A program made the translations under genes and the position numbers. The notes under the pieces were generated by a model. It did no database searches, was not told the origin of the DNA, and was given only the letters and a program-made list of their open reading frames with translations. Shown piece after piece: positions 43,734 through 52,075 of a DNA stretch of 64,000 bases (the first letter of the stretch is position 1; every line of letters starts with the position of its first letter). Location of the stretch: NCBI RefSeq assembly GCF_018457165.1, contig NZ_JAFMNX010000002.1, positions 620,001 through 684,000 on the forward strand. Reading direction: 5' to 3'. The stretch is from Tianweitania aestuarii (GTDB lineage: Bacteria > Pseudomonadota > Alphaproteobacteria > Rhizobiales > Rhizobiaceae).

Positions 43734-45971
43734 TCACCCAAGCCTGCTCGCCGCCAGAACCTCCGCAAGCGGCTGATGCGGTTGGCGGCGACCATTGCTG
43801 ATCTCCAGCGAAAGCAGACCGCTTGGACAGTTGCGGCCATCATCCCAACCGACATGGTTCACCACGGGATAAAGACAGATGCCTTCCACCGGCACGCCGG
43901 CTTCACGCGCTTTCTCCGTTTCATGCAGGATCATGCGCATCCACGACGCGCGGCGATCGCCTTCCGTGCCGGTCTCGGCAACGAGGATCGGCCGGCCATA
44001 GCGGGCATAAACCTCCGTCAGCACGCGGCGAAAGCGTTTGTAGCGTGGGTCGGGCTCATCGATGGGGCCGACGGCATGCACCCACTGATTGTCGAAATAA
44101 TAGTTCACGCCGACGATATCGAGGAAGCGCTCTTCCCCGCCGAGCTGCGGCCAAGAACGGCCGGCGATCATGTCCCAAGACTGGTACTGAGATTGGTGCC
44201 AGCCCTGGGCATCGCGTCGGTCATGTGCAGAGCCACTTTGCGGCAAAACATTGATGGCAGGGTCGCAATGCACGAAGCGCGCACGCGGATCGACTTGAAG
44301 AACTTCGCGCATGGCAGCGACCGACGCCCGCACCATCTGCGCCTTGAGTTCAAAGCCGCGCCCGCGTGCAAACGGGTTGAGATAAGCGACATCACCACCA
44401 CCCCAGGAGAAGAAGGATGGCTCATTCACCGGGCAATAGAGCGGCACGTCACCGGTCTCGTTTTTCACCACCTGCGCAGCCGCGCGCGCAAAGCGGGCGA
44501 AGCGGTCAACGAAAGCAGGCGTCCAGATATCCAGATCATCCGGCCAGCCATAATGCAGCAGATCCCAGATCACCTGCGTGCCGGTATCGCGCGCAGCCCG
44601 CAGCATCGGCAGAAAGCTCGACCAGTCGTAATGGCCGGGGCTGGTTTCGATCAGATGCCAGCGCAGACCGTCCCGAACCGTGCGGATGCGATGCTCGGCG
44701 AGCTGGCGATAATCACCTTCGACATTGGCCGCATGGCCGGTCATGGCTGTCAGATCAAGCCGCGTCCGCTCATGGTCGCCGCGCCGGTGCGTCGAACATT
44801 CGAAGCCACCTTGCAGGAAGGAGCGGAAAATGGCCGGTTTCGGTGCCGGCACTCGTTCCGCCAATACCGCTTCAAACAATGCCTGCCACTGCGGGATCAC
44901 GGCATCCGTGCTATAGGTTGCGTGCACCTTCTGCTGCAGCGCCGAGCCCAGTTCGCGACGCAAAATCGGGTTATCGAGCAGCCGCCGCATGGCAGCGGCT
45001 ACTTCGGCAGGGTTCTCATGCCCGACAAAGAGGCCGGACACGCCATCCTCGATCTGCTGCATCGAACCATTGTCCGCAGTTGCAATAACCGGCAGGCCGG
45101 CAGCACCGGCTTCGGCGATCACATGCGGCATCCCCTCGCCGCGCGACAGCCAGGTGAAGATATCCAGCGAAGCAAGGACGGCCGGAATGTCTGCACGGTC
45201 GCCCAGAAAATGAAGGATGCCTGTGAGGCCAAGCCGCTTCGCGCGCGCTTTCAACGCGTCCGCATAATCCGGCATGAAAGCATCCGGCCCACCCACCACG
45301 ACAAAGCGCGCGTTCGGGTGCGTCTTGTGGACGAGCGCTGCCGCCTCGATAAAATCCTCGACACGCTTCTTGGCGTCCAGCCGGCCGACCCAGCCGATCA
45401 AGGGCGCGTTCGCGGGCATACCGAACTGCTGATGCAACGGCGCCGGGGTCACGCCGGCGAACTCGTCGAGATCCACCATGGACGGGATTTCGAGCGCGTG
45501 ATGGGGTCGCTCCGGCATTCTGGATGCAGCCGCGTCGCGGATCGACCGGCAAACGCCGACATAGCGGCTCGTCAAATGCTTCGGCCCGGCCAGCGCTTCC
45601 GACACCAGCCCGCCATGCTCGATCAAGGGCGGGCGATGATGCAGCTGCTCAAGAGCCGGATAGATGTCGGCGACGTTCTGGCTGGAAACAACGATGTCGT
45701 AGTTCGGGACCTTGTGCGCGAGATAGCTGACCGTATCCTCGAAGGAGAGGTCATACGGCACGGTATCGACATCGACGCCGAGCGCCTCAAGCTGCCGATG
45801 CGTCTGCTCTGGCATGCCCTCCTTGCGAAAGCAGGCGACGACATCGATGCGGTACCGCGAGGGGTCGAGCGTGCGGGCGAGAAGCCGGATTTCGGTTTCC
45901 TCGCCGCCGACAACCAGCCACGCAAAAACGAAGAGGATGCGGACGGGCTCGCCATCCTCTTTGACGATCAT
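43734..45971 (-). CDS. Fusion: GT4 glycosyltransferase plus clan-A glycoside hydrolase-like domain
   Basis: 745-residue two-domain protein. Residues about 1-375 are a GT-B glycosyltransferase of family-4 type: LVVGGEETEIRLLA near the start, GWVGRLDAKKRVEDFIEAA, and EGMPHVIAEAGAAGLPV, the nucleotide-sugar EX7E motif. From about 385 a TIM-barrel hydrolase-like domain begins (FLQGGFECSTHR), with likely acid/base Glu517 in PVNEPSFF and nucleophile Glu666 in VAETGTEG, close to family-1-type beta-glucosidase layouts. There is no signal peptide, so the hydrolase would act in the cytoplasm. Last gene of a five-gene operon, overlapping the dehydrogenase gene by four bases. I find no frameshift; the linker is continuous. 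Confidence 0.85.
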   Translation of the reverse strand: MIVKEDGEPVRILFVFAWLVVGGEETEIRLLARTLDPSRYRIDVVACFRKEGMPEQTHRQLEALGVDVDTVPYDLSFEDTVSYLAHKVPNYDIVVSSQNVADIYPALEQLHHRPPLIEHGGLVSEALAGPKHLTSRYVGVCRSIRDAAASRMPERPHHALEIPSMVDLDEFAGVTPAPLHQQFGMPANAPLIGWVGRLDAKKRVEDFIEAAALVHKTHPNARFVVVGGPDAFMPDYADALKARAKRLGLTGILHFLGDRADIPAVLASLDIFTWLSRGEGMPHVIAEAGAAGLPVIATADNGSMQQIEDGVSGLFVGHENPAEVAAAMRRLLDNPILRRELGSALQQKVHATYSTDAVIPQWQALFEAVLAERVPAPKPAIFRSFLQGGFECSTHRRGDHERTRLDLTAMTGHAANVEGDYRQLAEHRIRTVRDGLRWHLIETSPGHYDWSSFLPMLRAARDTGTQVIWDLLHYGWPDDLDIWTPAFVDRFARFARAAAQVVKNETGDVPLYCPVNEPSFFSWGGGDVAYLNPFARGRGFELKAQMVRASVAAMREVLQVDPRARFVHCDPAINVLPQSGSAHDRRDAQGWHQSQYQSWDMIAGRSWPQLGGEERFLDIVGVNYYFDNQWVHAVGPIDEPDPRYKRFRRVLTEVYARYGRPILVAETGTEGDRRASWMRMILHETEKAREAGVPVEGICLYPVVNHVGWDDGRNCPSGLLSLEISNGRRQPHQPLAEVLAASRLG

Positions 45972-47071
45972 TGCGGGAACTCGAACACGATCTGCAGGAA
46001 ATCGGGACGGTTCGCGACGAGATCGCCGAGGAATTGAGGCGCATCGTCGATCGGTACGACATGGGTGATCATGTGCTCGGCCATCGCCTTGCCATGCGCC
46101 TGCAACAGCTTGATCGTTTCATGGGCCAGGCGGCGACGATCCCATAGATGGCCGAGGCCGCGTGGCACGCGGTTGATCTGGGCGCAGCGCAGGTTGAGGC
46201 CGTTGTGGTGAAACTCCTCGCCCAAACGCAGACCGTTGGCGCCATCCTGGTAGAAAGCGAGATCGATCACCGTGCCCTGCGGCCGCAAAGCGCGCATGGC
46301 GAGATGCAGGCTTTCCGAACGCGCGCGGGTCTGGAACACGAAATCCGCGCCACGATCCGAGCCGCCGCCATTGTGCCAGCGCGCCTTGGCATAAGCCCAC
46401 GCATCCTCCTCGGTCATGGCAATCAGGCCGAGCTTCTCGGCAATCTTGCGCCGGAACTCCGAGGGCTCTGCGACCACGACCTCCGAGGCGCCCACTTGTC
46501 TTGCAAACAGCGCCGTCATCAGGCCGACGGTGCCGCCGCCGAACACCAGAACCGGCCGACCGGCAACGCCCTGACCGAGCTGCGTGACAGTCGTGCCGAG
46601 CATCTCGGCATCGGCATGCAGGATGCCATTCGCCGCGATCGGCCCCATCTGCGCAACAAATACGCCGAGCTTGGGGTCGATCTCTTTTGGCAGGGTGAAC
46701 AGCGGGTCATGAAAGGGATCAGCGGTGTGGCCCGACTTGTGGCCGAAGGTGGTGGCGACAACATCGCCATTGCTGAAGCCCGGATTGCGGCTGTCGCTGA
46801 CGCGAGCTACTTCCATATAGCCGAGGAACGGCAAGGGATAGCGCGCATCCGGCTCGCCTTGGACGAACACGCCTCGTCCGCCATCCCAGCGCGACTTGAG
46901 ATAGGGATTGGTGTTCTTGACGAAGGTTAGTTCGGTCCCGGCCGAAAAGCCGGTATAAAGCGCGTCGAGGCGGATATGCCCATCCGCCGGCGGACCTTCC
47001 TCATACTGGAAAAAATAAGCGCGTTCTGGAGCCTCGACGCCGAGCGAGCGAATGGTGCGGTGGTCGGACAT
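45968..47071 (-). CDS. Medium-chain dehydrogenase-like protein lacking the catalytic zinc site
   Basis: 367-residue MDR-superfamily protein. The Rossmann region is shown by VFGGGTVGLMTALFARQ near 178. The usual catalytic-zinc Cys is replaced in GFSAGTELTF, the pattern of BchC-like and bi-domain oxidoreductases. Its neighbour (one base away) is a Gfo/Idh protein; in other bacteria these two can be a single bi-domain chain. Likely a sugar or nucleotide-sugar oxidoreductase or scaffold of the glycan pathway; substrate unknown. Confidence 0.82.
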   Translation of the reverse strand: MSDHRTIRSLGVEAPERAYFFQYEEGPPADGHIRLDALYTGFSAGTELTFVKNTNPYLKSRWDGGRGVFVQGEPDARYPLPFLGYMEVARVSDSRNPGFSNGDVVATTFGHKSGHTADPFHDPLFTLPKEIDPKLGVFVAQMGPIAANGILHADAEMLGTTVTQLGQGVAGRPVLVFGGGTVGLMTALFARQVGASEVVVAEPSEFRRKIAEKLGLIAMTEEDAWAYAKARWHNGGGSDRGADFVFQTRARSESLHLAMRALRPQGTVIDLAFYQDGANGLRLGEEFHHNGLNLRCAQINRVPRGLGHLWDRRRLAHETIKLLQAHGKAMAEHMITHVVPIDDAPQFLGDLVANRPDFLQIVFEFPQ

Positions 47072-47072
47072 A

Positions 47073-48053
47073 TCAGGCTTCCTTCGTGGCGGTGAGGCTA
47101 ACCGGCTTGCCGGTTTCCGCCGACTGCGCGATGGCCAGCGCCACGCGGTGGGTCTTCAGCGCTTCCTCGTAAGAACAACGTATCCGGTTCTCGCCGCCAC
47201 GCACGGCATCGATGAAGTCGCGATCCTCGTGCCAAACTGGATCACCATGCGCACCGCGCACCGGACGCCCATGGCCGGTGTCGACCATGATCTCGCGATC
47301 CGAAAGCTCGATCGCCAACCCGTCTGCAAAGAGGTGCAGGCCGACGCGATGGCCCCAGCGAAGCAGGCAGGTGGAAGCAAGATTTCCGATTGTGCCGTTG
47401 GCGAAGCGCAGGCTGGCCGTGCTGGCAGTCGGTACGTCGAGATCGGGGAAGTCCGGGCGCACCTTGTGCGAAGCAAGGCCTGTCACCTCCGTGACTTCGC
47501 CGAACATAAAGCGCGTGAGATCGATGATATGCGTGGTCTGCTCCACGACCTGACCGCCCGACATATCCTTCTTCCACCACCAGGTGGGCGGCGGCGTCTG
47601 ATCGAGCCAGTAGCCGGAAAACAGCTGCGCGGGATTGTCGGCAAGCAGATTGCGCGCTTCCTCGACCGTGTCGAGATAGCGCCAGTGATAGCCGACGCCG
47701 GTGATGATCCCAGCCTCCTTCACCCTCGCCGCAATGTCTTCGCCGGTCGCAAGATCAAGCGCGATCGGCTTTTCCACGAAGAAGGGCAGCTTGCGCGCAA
47801 TCACATCGCGCTCAGGCTCGCCATGGGCGAACGGCGGCACGCAGATGTAAACGGCGTCCAGCTCTTCGCTGTCGAGCAGCGCGCGGTGATCGGCATAGAC
47901 CTGGCCGCCATATTCGTTTGCGAGCCCTTCAGCGCGACCGAAATCCGTGTCCGCGAAGGCGGTCAGCGCGACATCTTCGAACTGTCGCAGCACGCCAAGA
48001 TGGCGCATCGCAATGCCCCCAGCGCCAATGAAGCCGATACGGGTCTTTTCCAT
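47073..48053 (-). CDS. Gfo/Idh/MocA-family oxidoreductase
   Basis: 326-residue NAD(P)-dependent oxidoreductase. The N-terminal Rossmann fold starts IGFIGAGGIAMRHLG; VEKPIALDL near 97 is the family EKP motif with the active-site Lys; the C-terminal beta-sheet domain contains GGQVVEQTTHIIDL. Typical of sugar and nucleotide-sugar dehydrogenases. It sits between the dehydrogenase-like and GT4 genes with gaps of one and seven bases and is surely co-transcribed. Confidence 0.9.
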   Translation of the reverse strand: MEKTRIGFIGAGGIAMRHLGVLRQFEDVALTAFADTDFGRAEGLANEYGGQVYADHRALLDSEELDAVYICVPPFAHGEPERDVIARKLPFFVEKPIALDLATGEDIAARVKEAGIITGVGYHWRYLDTVEEARNLLADNPAQLFSGYWLDQTPPPTWWWKKDMSGGQVVEQTTHIIDLTRFMFGEVTEVTGLASHKVRPDFPDLDVPTASTASLRFANGTIGNLASTCLLRWGHRVGLHLFADGLAIELSDREIMVDTGHGRPVRGAHGDPVWHEDRDFIDAVRGGENRIRCSYEEALKTHRVALAIAQSAETGKPVSLTATKEA

Positions 48054-48060
48054 GGATTAC

Positions 48061-49185
48061 CTATGCGACTTGGAGGGGGAGCAAGGAACGATAAACGGCA
48101 GCGGTTTCGGCAGCCATGCGGGCGGCTGTGAAGTGGTCGTGGAAGCGGACTTGCAGGTGCTCGGCCATAGCCAGACGCTTGGTGCCATCCTTCAGCGCAT
48201 CGGCCAGGCAGTCAGCGAGAGACGCAGCGTTGCCCGGTTCCGCAAGCCAGGGATGATTGTCTCCCAGCGCTTCGATTGTGCCGCCAATGCGTGTTGCAAC
48301 AACGGGCACGCCAGCACTCATGGCTTCCAGAACCACCAGCGGCAGGCCTTCAAACAAGGACGGCAGGATTACGAGATCGGCCGCACAAAGCAGATCAGCC
48401 ACATCGCGCCGCTCGCCCAAGCAGCACACGCTTGGCCGGATGCCAAGTTCGTCTATCCTTGCTTCGATGCCGTCACGCTCCGAGCCGTCGCCCACCAGCA
48501 GCAGTTGGTATGGACCAGGCGTACGCTCCCCGAGCATCGGCAAAGCCTCGAGCAAAACCGCATGCCCCTTCTGCGGCGTGAACCGCGCGATCATCAGCAT
48601 CAAGGCGGCATCCGACGCGACGCCGAGTTCCGCGCGCATCTCGTCGCGATCGCGCTGCGACACGCGTTTGTCGATGCCATTGCGCACCGAAACGATCTTG
48701 TCGTGGTTCAAACCGGCATCGCGATAACTGGCGGCAGCGGCGTCGGACACGGTGATCACGCGATCCACCAGCTCGATGGCCTGCGCGTGACCGCGGCGCT
48801 GGTCTTCATCCGTCAGAACAAAGGGAAGATGTTCGGTGCGCACCACCGGCAAGGCCAGGTTGCGGGCAGCGCGGCCAAGGTCGTGTCCCTCCCAGGCAAT
48901 GCCGGCATGGACATGCACCAGCGACAAACCTGCATCCCGCAGCCAATCCGCTATACCCTCTTCCCCTTCTTCCAATCGCAACGCATGTGTCTGCAGCCCA
49001 AGCGCCTGCGCTCGCGCCAGAAAGGCCGGACCGCCGCCGCAATCGGGAAAAGCCAGAACCGGCTCGAAGCCTTCGCTCAAGGCGCAGGCCAGCGTCAGCA
49101 TGTGCTCGCCGACGCCGGATGGAACCAGGCTGTCGGTCACGATACCAATGCGAGGCCGCCCTTGCGCGAAAGCAGGGGCGTTCAC
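48061..49185 (-). CDS. GT4-family glycosyltransferase
   Basis: 374-residue GT-B glycosyltransferase. The N-terminal acceptor lobe begins RIGIVTDSLVPSGVGEHM; the donor lobe has IARFTPQKGHAVLLEA and the EX7E motif EGLPLVVLEAMSAGVPVV near 285. It transfers an activated sugar, donor unknown, to a glycan or lipid acceptor. The start overlaps the mutase fusion gene by four bases. It is independent of the glycosyltransferase domains in the two fusion proteins of this operon. Confidence 0.92.
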   Translation of the reverse strand: MNAPAFAQGRPRIGIVTDSLVPSGVGEHMLTLACALSEGFEPVLAFPDCGGGPAFLARAQALGLQTHALRLEEGEEGIADWLRDAGLSLVHVHAGIAWEGHDLGRAARNLALPVVRTEHLPFVLTDEDQRRGHAQAIELVDRVITVSDAAAASYRDAGLNHDKIVSVRNGIDKRVSQRDRDEMRAELGVASDAALMLMIARFTPQKGHAVLLEALPMLGERTPGPYQLLLVGDGSERDGIEARIDELGIRPSVCCLGERRDVADLLCAADLVILPSLFEGLPLVVLEAMSAGVPVVATRIGGTIEALGDNHPWLAEPGNAASLADCLADALKDGTKRLAMAEHLQVRFHDHFTAARMAAETAAVYRSLLPLQVA

Positions 49186-51524
49186 AGAGCGGCCTCGATT
49201 GACGCGGCTGCTCCTACCAGCTTGCGATGCGTGGCGAGCGCCTGACCCACGACCTGATCCATGTTGTAATAGCGATACGTGCCAAGCCGACCGACAAAGG
49301 TCACATCCCGCTCAGCGCGTGCCAGCGCCTCGTATTGCTTGAACAGGGCCTGATTCTCCGGCCGCGGGATCGGGTAATACGGGTCCCCTTCGGCACAGGC
49401 GAATTCAAAGCTGATGCTGGTTTTGGGGTGCACCTGGCCTGTCAGATACTTGTATTCGGTAATGCGCGTATAAGGCACGGTTTCAGCCGGGTAGTTCACC
49501 ACAGCCACCGGCTGGAAGCGGCGTTGATCGAGCGTTTCGTGCTGGAAGCGCAGACTGCGATACGGCAGCGCCCCGAAGCGATGGCCGTAATAAGCGTCGA
49601 TCGGACCGGTGAAGATCAGCTTCGGCGCCAGCCCCTCGGCACGCAACTCCTCGAAATCGACGCCGAGTTCCAGCGTGATGTTGGGATGATCGAGCATGGC
49701 CTCGAACATCGCGGTAAAACCATCCGCCGGCATCGCCTGATAGGTGTCGAGGAAGTAGCGGTCATCCATCGAGGTGCGGGTCGGCACGCGCGCCGTCACC
49801 GCCTTATCGAGCTCGCTGGGATCAAGACCCCATTGCTTGCGCGTGTAGCCCTGAAAGAAGGTCTCGTAGAGATCCGTGCCGACGGCCGAAACAACCACAT
49901 CCCGGGAGGTGCGGATATCGGCAACCGGCTCAGCCCGGCTGGCGAGAAACGCGGCTGCCTGCCCCTCATCACGAAGATCGAGGCCGTAAAGGCCGTTCAA
50001 CGTCGTGCGGTTGATCGGCATCGGCAGCAGCTTGCCGCCGACATCGGCCAGCACGCGATGCTCATACGGGCGCCACCGGGTAAAGCGCGAAAGATAGGCG
50101 AAGATCTCTTCCGAGTTGGTGTGAAAGATGTGCGGACCATAGCGATGCACGAGTACGCCATGCTCATCATAATGGTCATAGGCATTGCCGGCGACATGCG
50201 GACGCTTGTCGCAAACCAGCACGCGTTTGCCCGATCCGGCCGCCAAACGCTCCGCCAGCACCGACCCTGCAAAACCAGCGCCGACAATGAGATAGTCATA
50301 GGGCTTTGAGCGATCGGCGCGCCTTAAGCTCGGGATAGGCAGGCGGCTCGCCGTCGTGTTTCTGTTGTTGTTCGCCACCGCCTCCTCCACAAGCGCGGCC
50401 ATGCGCCCATAGGTCTGGTCCCATGACATGGTGGCGAGCAAAGCGTCGGCTTCAACCAGCCAGTCGCGCCCCTCGAGGGTCAAGGCACGCTCGCACCCGG
50501 CTATGAAGTCGGCATGATTGCGCGCAATCGTGACGGCATCGATATCGCCGTAATGACGCTCGACATCACGGATCGCCGTCGACACCACCGGCTTGCCGCC
50601 GGCGAGATATTCCGGTGTCTTGGTTGGCGAAATGAAGCGGGTGGCTTCGTTGATCGCGAACGGCATCAAGGCCACATCCCAGCCGGCAATATAGGCCGGC
50701 AGTTCCGCGTAGGATCGTTGTCCGAGATAATGGATGTTCTTGGCCTGCGGCAGCTGAGCAGGATCAACCTTCACCACAGGACCAACCATCACGATCGAGC
50801 ACTTCGGAAGCGCCTTGGCGAGCGCGGCGATCAGTTCGAAGTCGATGCGTTCGTCGATGACGCCGTAATAGCCCAGACGCGGTCCGCTGATGCCGGCCTG
50901 ATCGGCGGGCACGGCCAGCTTGCCTTCGCGCGCCTGCGCAAAGTGCTTCGTATCGACGCTCGATGGAAACGGATGAATGTTGTCGTGCCGGTCGGCCTTC
51001 GCCTCATAGATGCTGTAGCCGCCGGTAAACACCGCATCGGCGCGCTTGATCAAAGCAGCTTCCAACGTCTTCAGGCGCGGTGGCGCGAAGCGGAAAGCGG
51101 ATAGCTCATCCATACAGTCATAGATCACAGCGGACGCTTCGACATGATCGGCAAAGCCGAACATCATCGGTGTATAGAACCACACGACCGGCTGCTTGAT
51201 CTGCGTCAGCGCCAGCATTTCATCCAGCAAACGCTTCAAGCCGGCTTCGCGCTCGGGCTCGCTCCACCAATGCGGCAGGCGCGGGCGAACAGCGGTCACC
51301 TGATCGTCGGGGAAGCGGTGGAATTCGAGGTAAGGCAAGGGATGGTCGCAAGGGATCCATTCCTCGAAGATGAAAACGGTACGTTCCCGGGCGAAGCGCG
51401 TCATCAGGTGCTGCGGCCGTTGCAGCACGAAATCCCAGCGTAGGTGGGAAAAGCAGATCAGGGGTGGAAGGGGATTCGAGCGGTCGAAGCCAGGTTGACG
51501 GAATAATGCAGCGTCCAAGATCAA
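49182..51524 (-). CDS. glf: Fusion: glycosyltransferase plus UDP-galactopyranose mutase
   Basis: 780-residue protein. Residues about 20-390 form a GT-B-like glycosyltransferase (FSHLRWDFVLQRPQHLM start, GYYGVIDERIDFELI, and SPTKTPEYLAGGKPVV as donor-site motif). From about 410 a complete UDP-galactopyranose mutase follows: YLIVGAGFAGSVLAERL (FAD), NAYDHYD, RYGPHIFHT, and FFQGYTRKQWG with later active-site Tyr and Arg residues. The mutase makes UDP-galactofuranose. It begins at TTG 51524 after GGGGG; other starts near 51518 are possible. First gene of the operon, implying a galactofuranose-containing product. Confidence 0.9.
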   Translation of the reverse strand: MILDAALFRQPGFDRSNPLPPLICFSHLRWDFVLQRPQHLMTRFARERTVFIFEEWIPCDHPLPYLEFHRFPDDQVTAVRPRLPHWWSEPEREAGLKRLLDEMLALTQIKQPVVWFYTPMMFGFADHVEASAVIYDCMDELSAFRFAPPRLKTLEAALIKRADAVFTGGYSIYEAKADRHDNIHPFPSSVDTKHFAQAREGKLAVPADQAGISGPRLGYYGVIDERIDFELIAALAKALPKCSIVMVGPVVKVDPAQLPQAKNIHYLGQRSYAELPAYIAGWDVALMPFAINEATRFISPTKTPEYLAGGKPVVSTAIRDVERHYGDIDAVTIARNHADFIAGCERALTLEGRDWLVEADALLATMSWDQTYGRMAALVEEAVANNNRNTTASRLPIPSLRRADRSKPYDYLIVGAGFAGSVLAERLAAGSGKRVLVCDKRPHVAGNAYDHYDEHGVLVHRYGPHIFHTNSEEIFAYLSRFTRWRPYEHRVLADVGGKLLPMPINRTTLNGLYGLDLRDEGQAAAFLASRAEPVADIRTSRDVVVSAVGTDLYETFFQGYTRKQWGLDPSELDKAVTARVPTRTSMDDRYFLDTYQAMPADGFTAMFEAMLDHPNITLELGVDFEELRAEGLAPKLIFTGPIDAYYGHRFGALPYRSLRFQHETLDQRRFQPVAVVNYPAETVPYTRITEYKYLTGQVHPKTSISFEFACAEGDPYYPIPRPENQALFKQYEALARAERDVTFVGRLGTYRYYNMDQVVGQALATHRKLVGAAASIEAAL

Positions 51525-51637
51525 CCCCCAGATTTGTAGCTCCTTCTAACCACACTCAACTGGCTTTGTTCCAGTCGAAGACTTTTATGGACAAGAAGTC
51601 TGCTGACAAAAACAACAGGCTGGCAGATGCCTCAAAT

Positions 51638-52075
51638 TTAGGCCTGCGGAAGGTTACGTATTAAGCGGGATAGAACCTCCCGAGCATGGTCGCTTAACGG
51701 GTGCGAGCGCCGGCTTTCTTCGCTCATCTGCACGATCACGGAGCGTGAAAGTGCAGCACAGGTGCCGTCTCGGAAAATACCCTGTGTCAGTTCAAAGGAA
51801 GACCGCCCGATCTTCGAAACCGCCGTGCCGACGACAACCTCACCCGGCCAGGCGAGCTCGGCACGGAAGTCGATCTCCAGCCGCGCGATCACGAAAGCAC
51901 AGCCTTCAGCCGCCAGGCTGTCGGTCTTGTCGTAGATGATGGCGACGCGGCCGGATTCCAGCAGCGTGGAGAACACGGCATTGTTGACGTGCCCCTGCCG
52001 ATCCGTGTCGCCATAGCGCAGCTTCTCCGACAGCTGATGCGGGTAGAAGCCTTGGTCTTCCGGCCTGTCGCTCAC
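51638..52075 (-). CDS. Hot-dog-fold acyl-CoA thioesterase (4HBT-like)
   Basis: 145-residue thioesterase with RYGDTDRQGHVNNAVF, the 4-hydroxybenzoyl-CoA thioesterase active-site motif (Asp in DTD, then GHVNN), followed by FVIARLEIDFRAEL. It hydrolyses acyl-CoA thioesters in the cytoplasm. Its start overlaps livM by four bases, so it is part of the importer operon; this suggests the imported solute is processed as a CoA ester, for example an aromatic or short acyl acid. Substrate not fixed by sequence. Confidence 0.88.
   Translation of the reverse strand: MSDRPEDQGFYPHQLSEKLRYGDTDRQGHVNNAVFSTLLESGRVAIIYDKTDSLAAEGCAFVIARLEIDFRAELAWPGEVVVGTAVSKIGRSSFELTQGIFRDGTCAALSRSVIVQMSEESRRSHPLSDHAREVLSRLIRNLPQA

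Noticed and set aside
43776-46037. A 753-codon open frame on the plus strand opposite the glycosyltransferase-hydrolase gene
   Set aside because: It is antisense to a gene with clear catalytic motifs, has no family resemblance, and is rich in Arg, His and Gln as expected for the reverse of GC-rich coding sequence.
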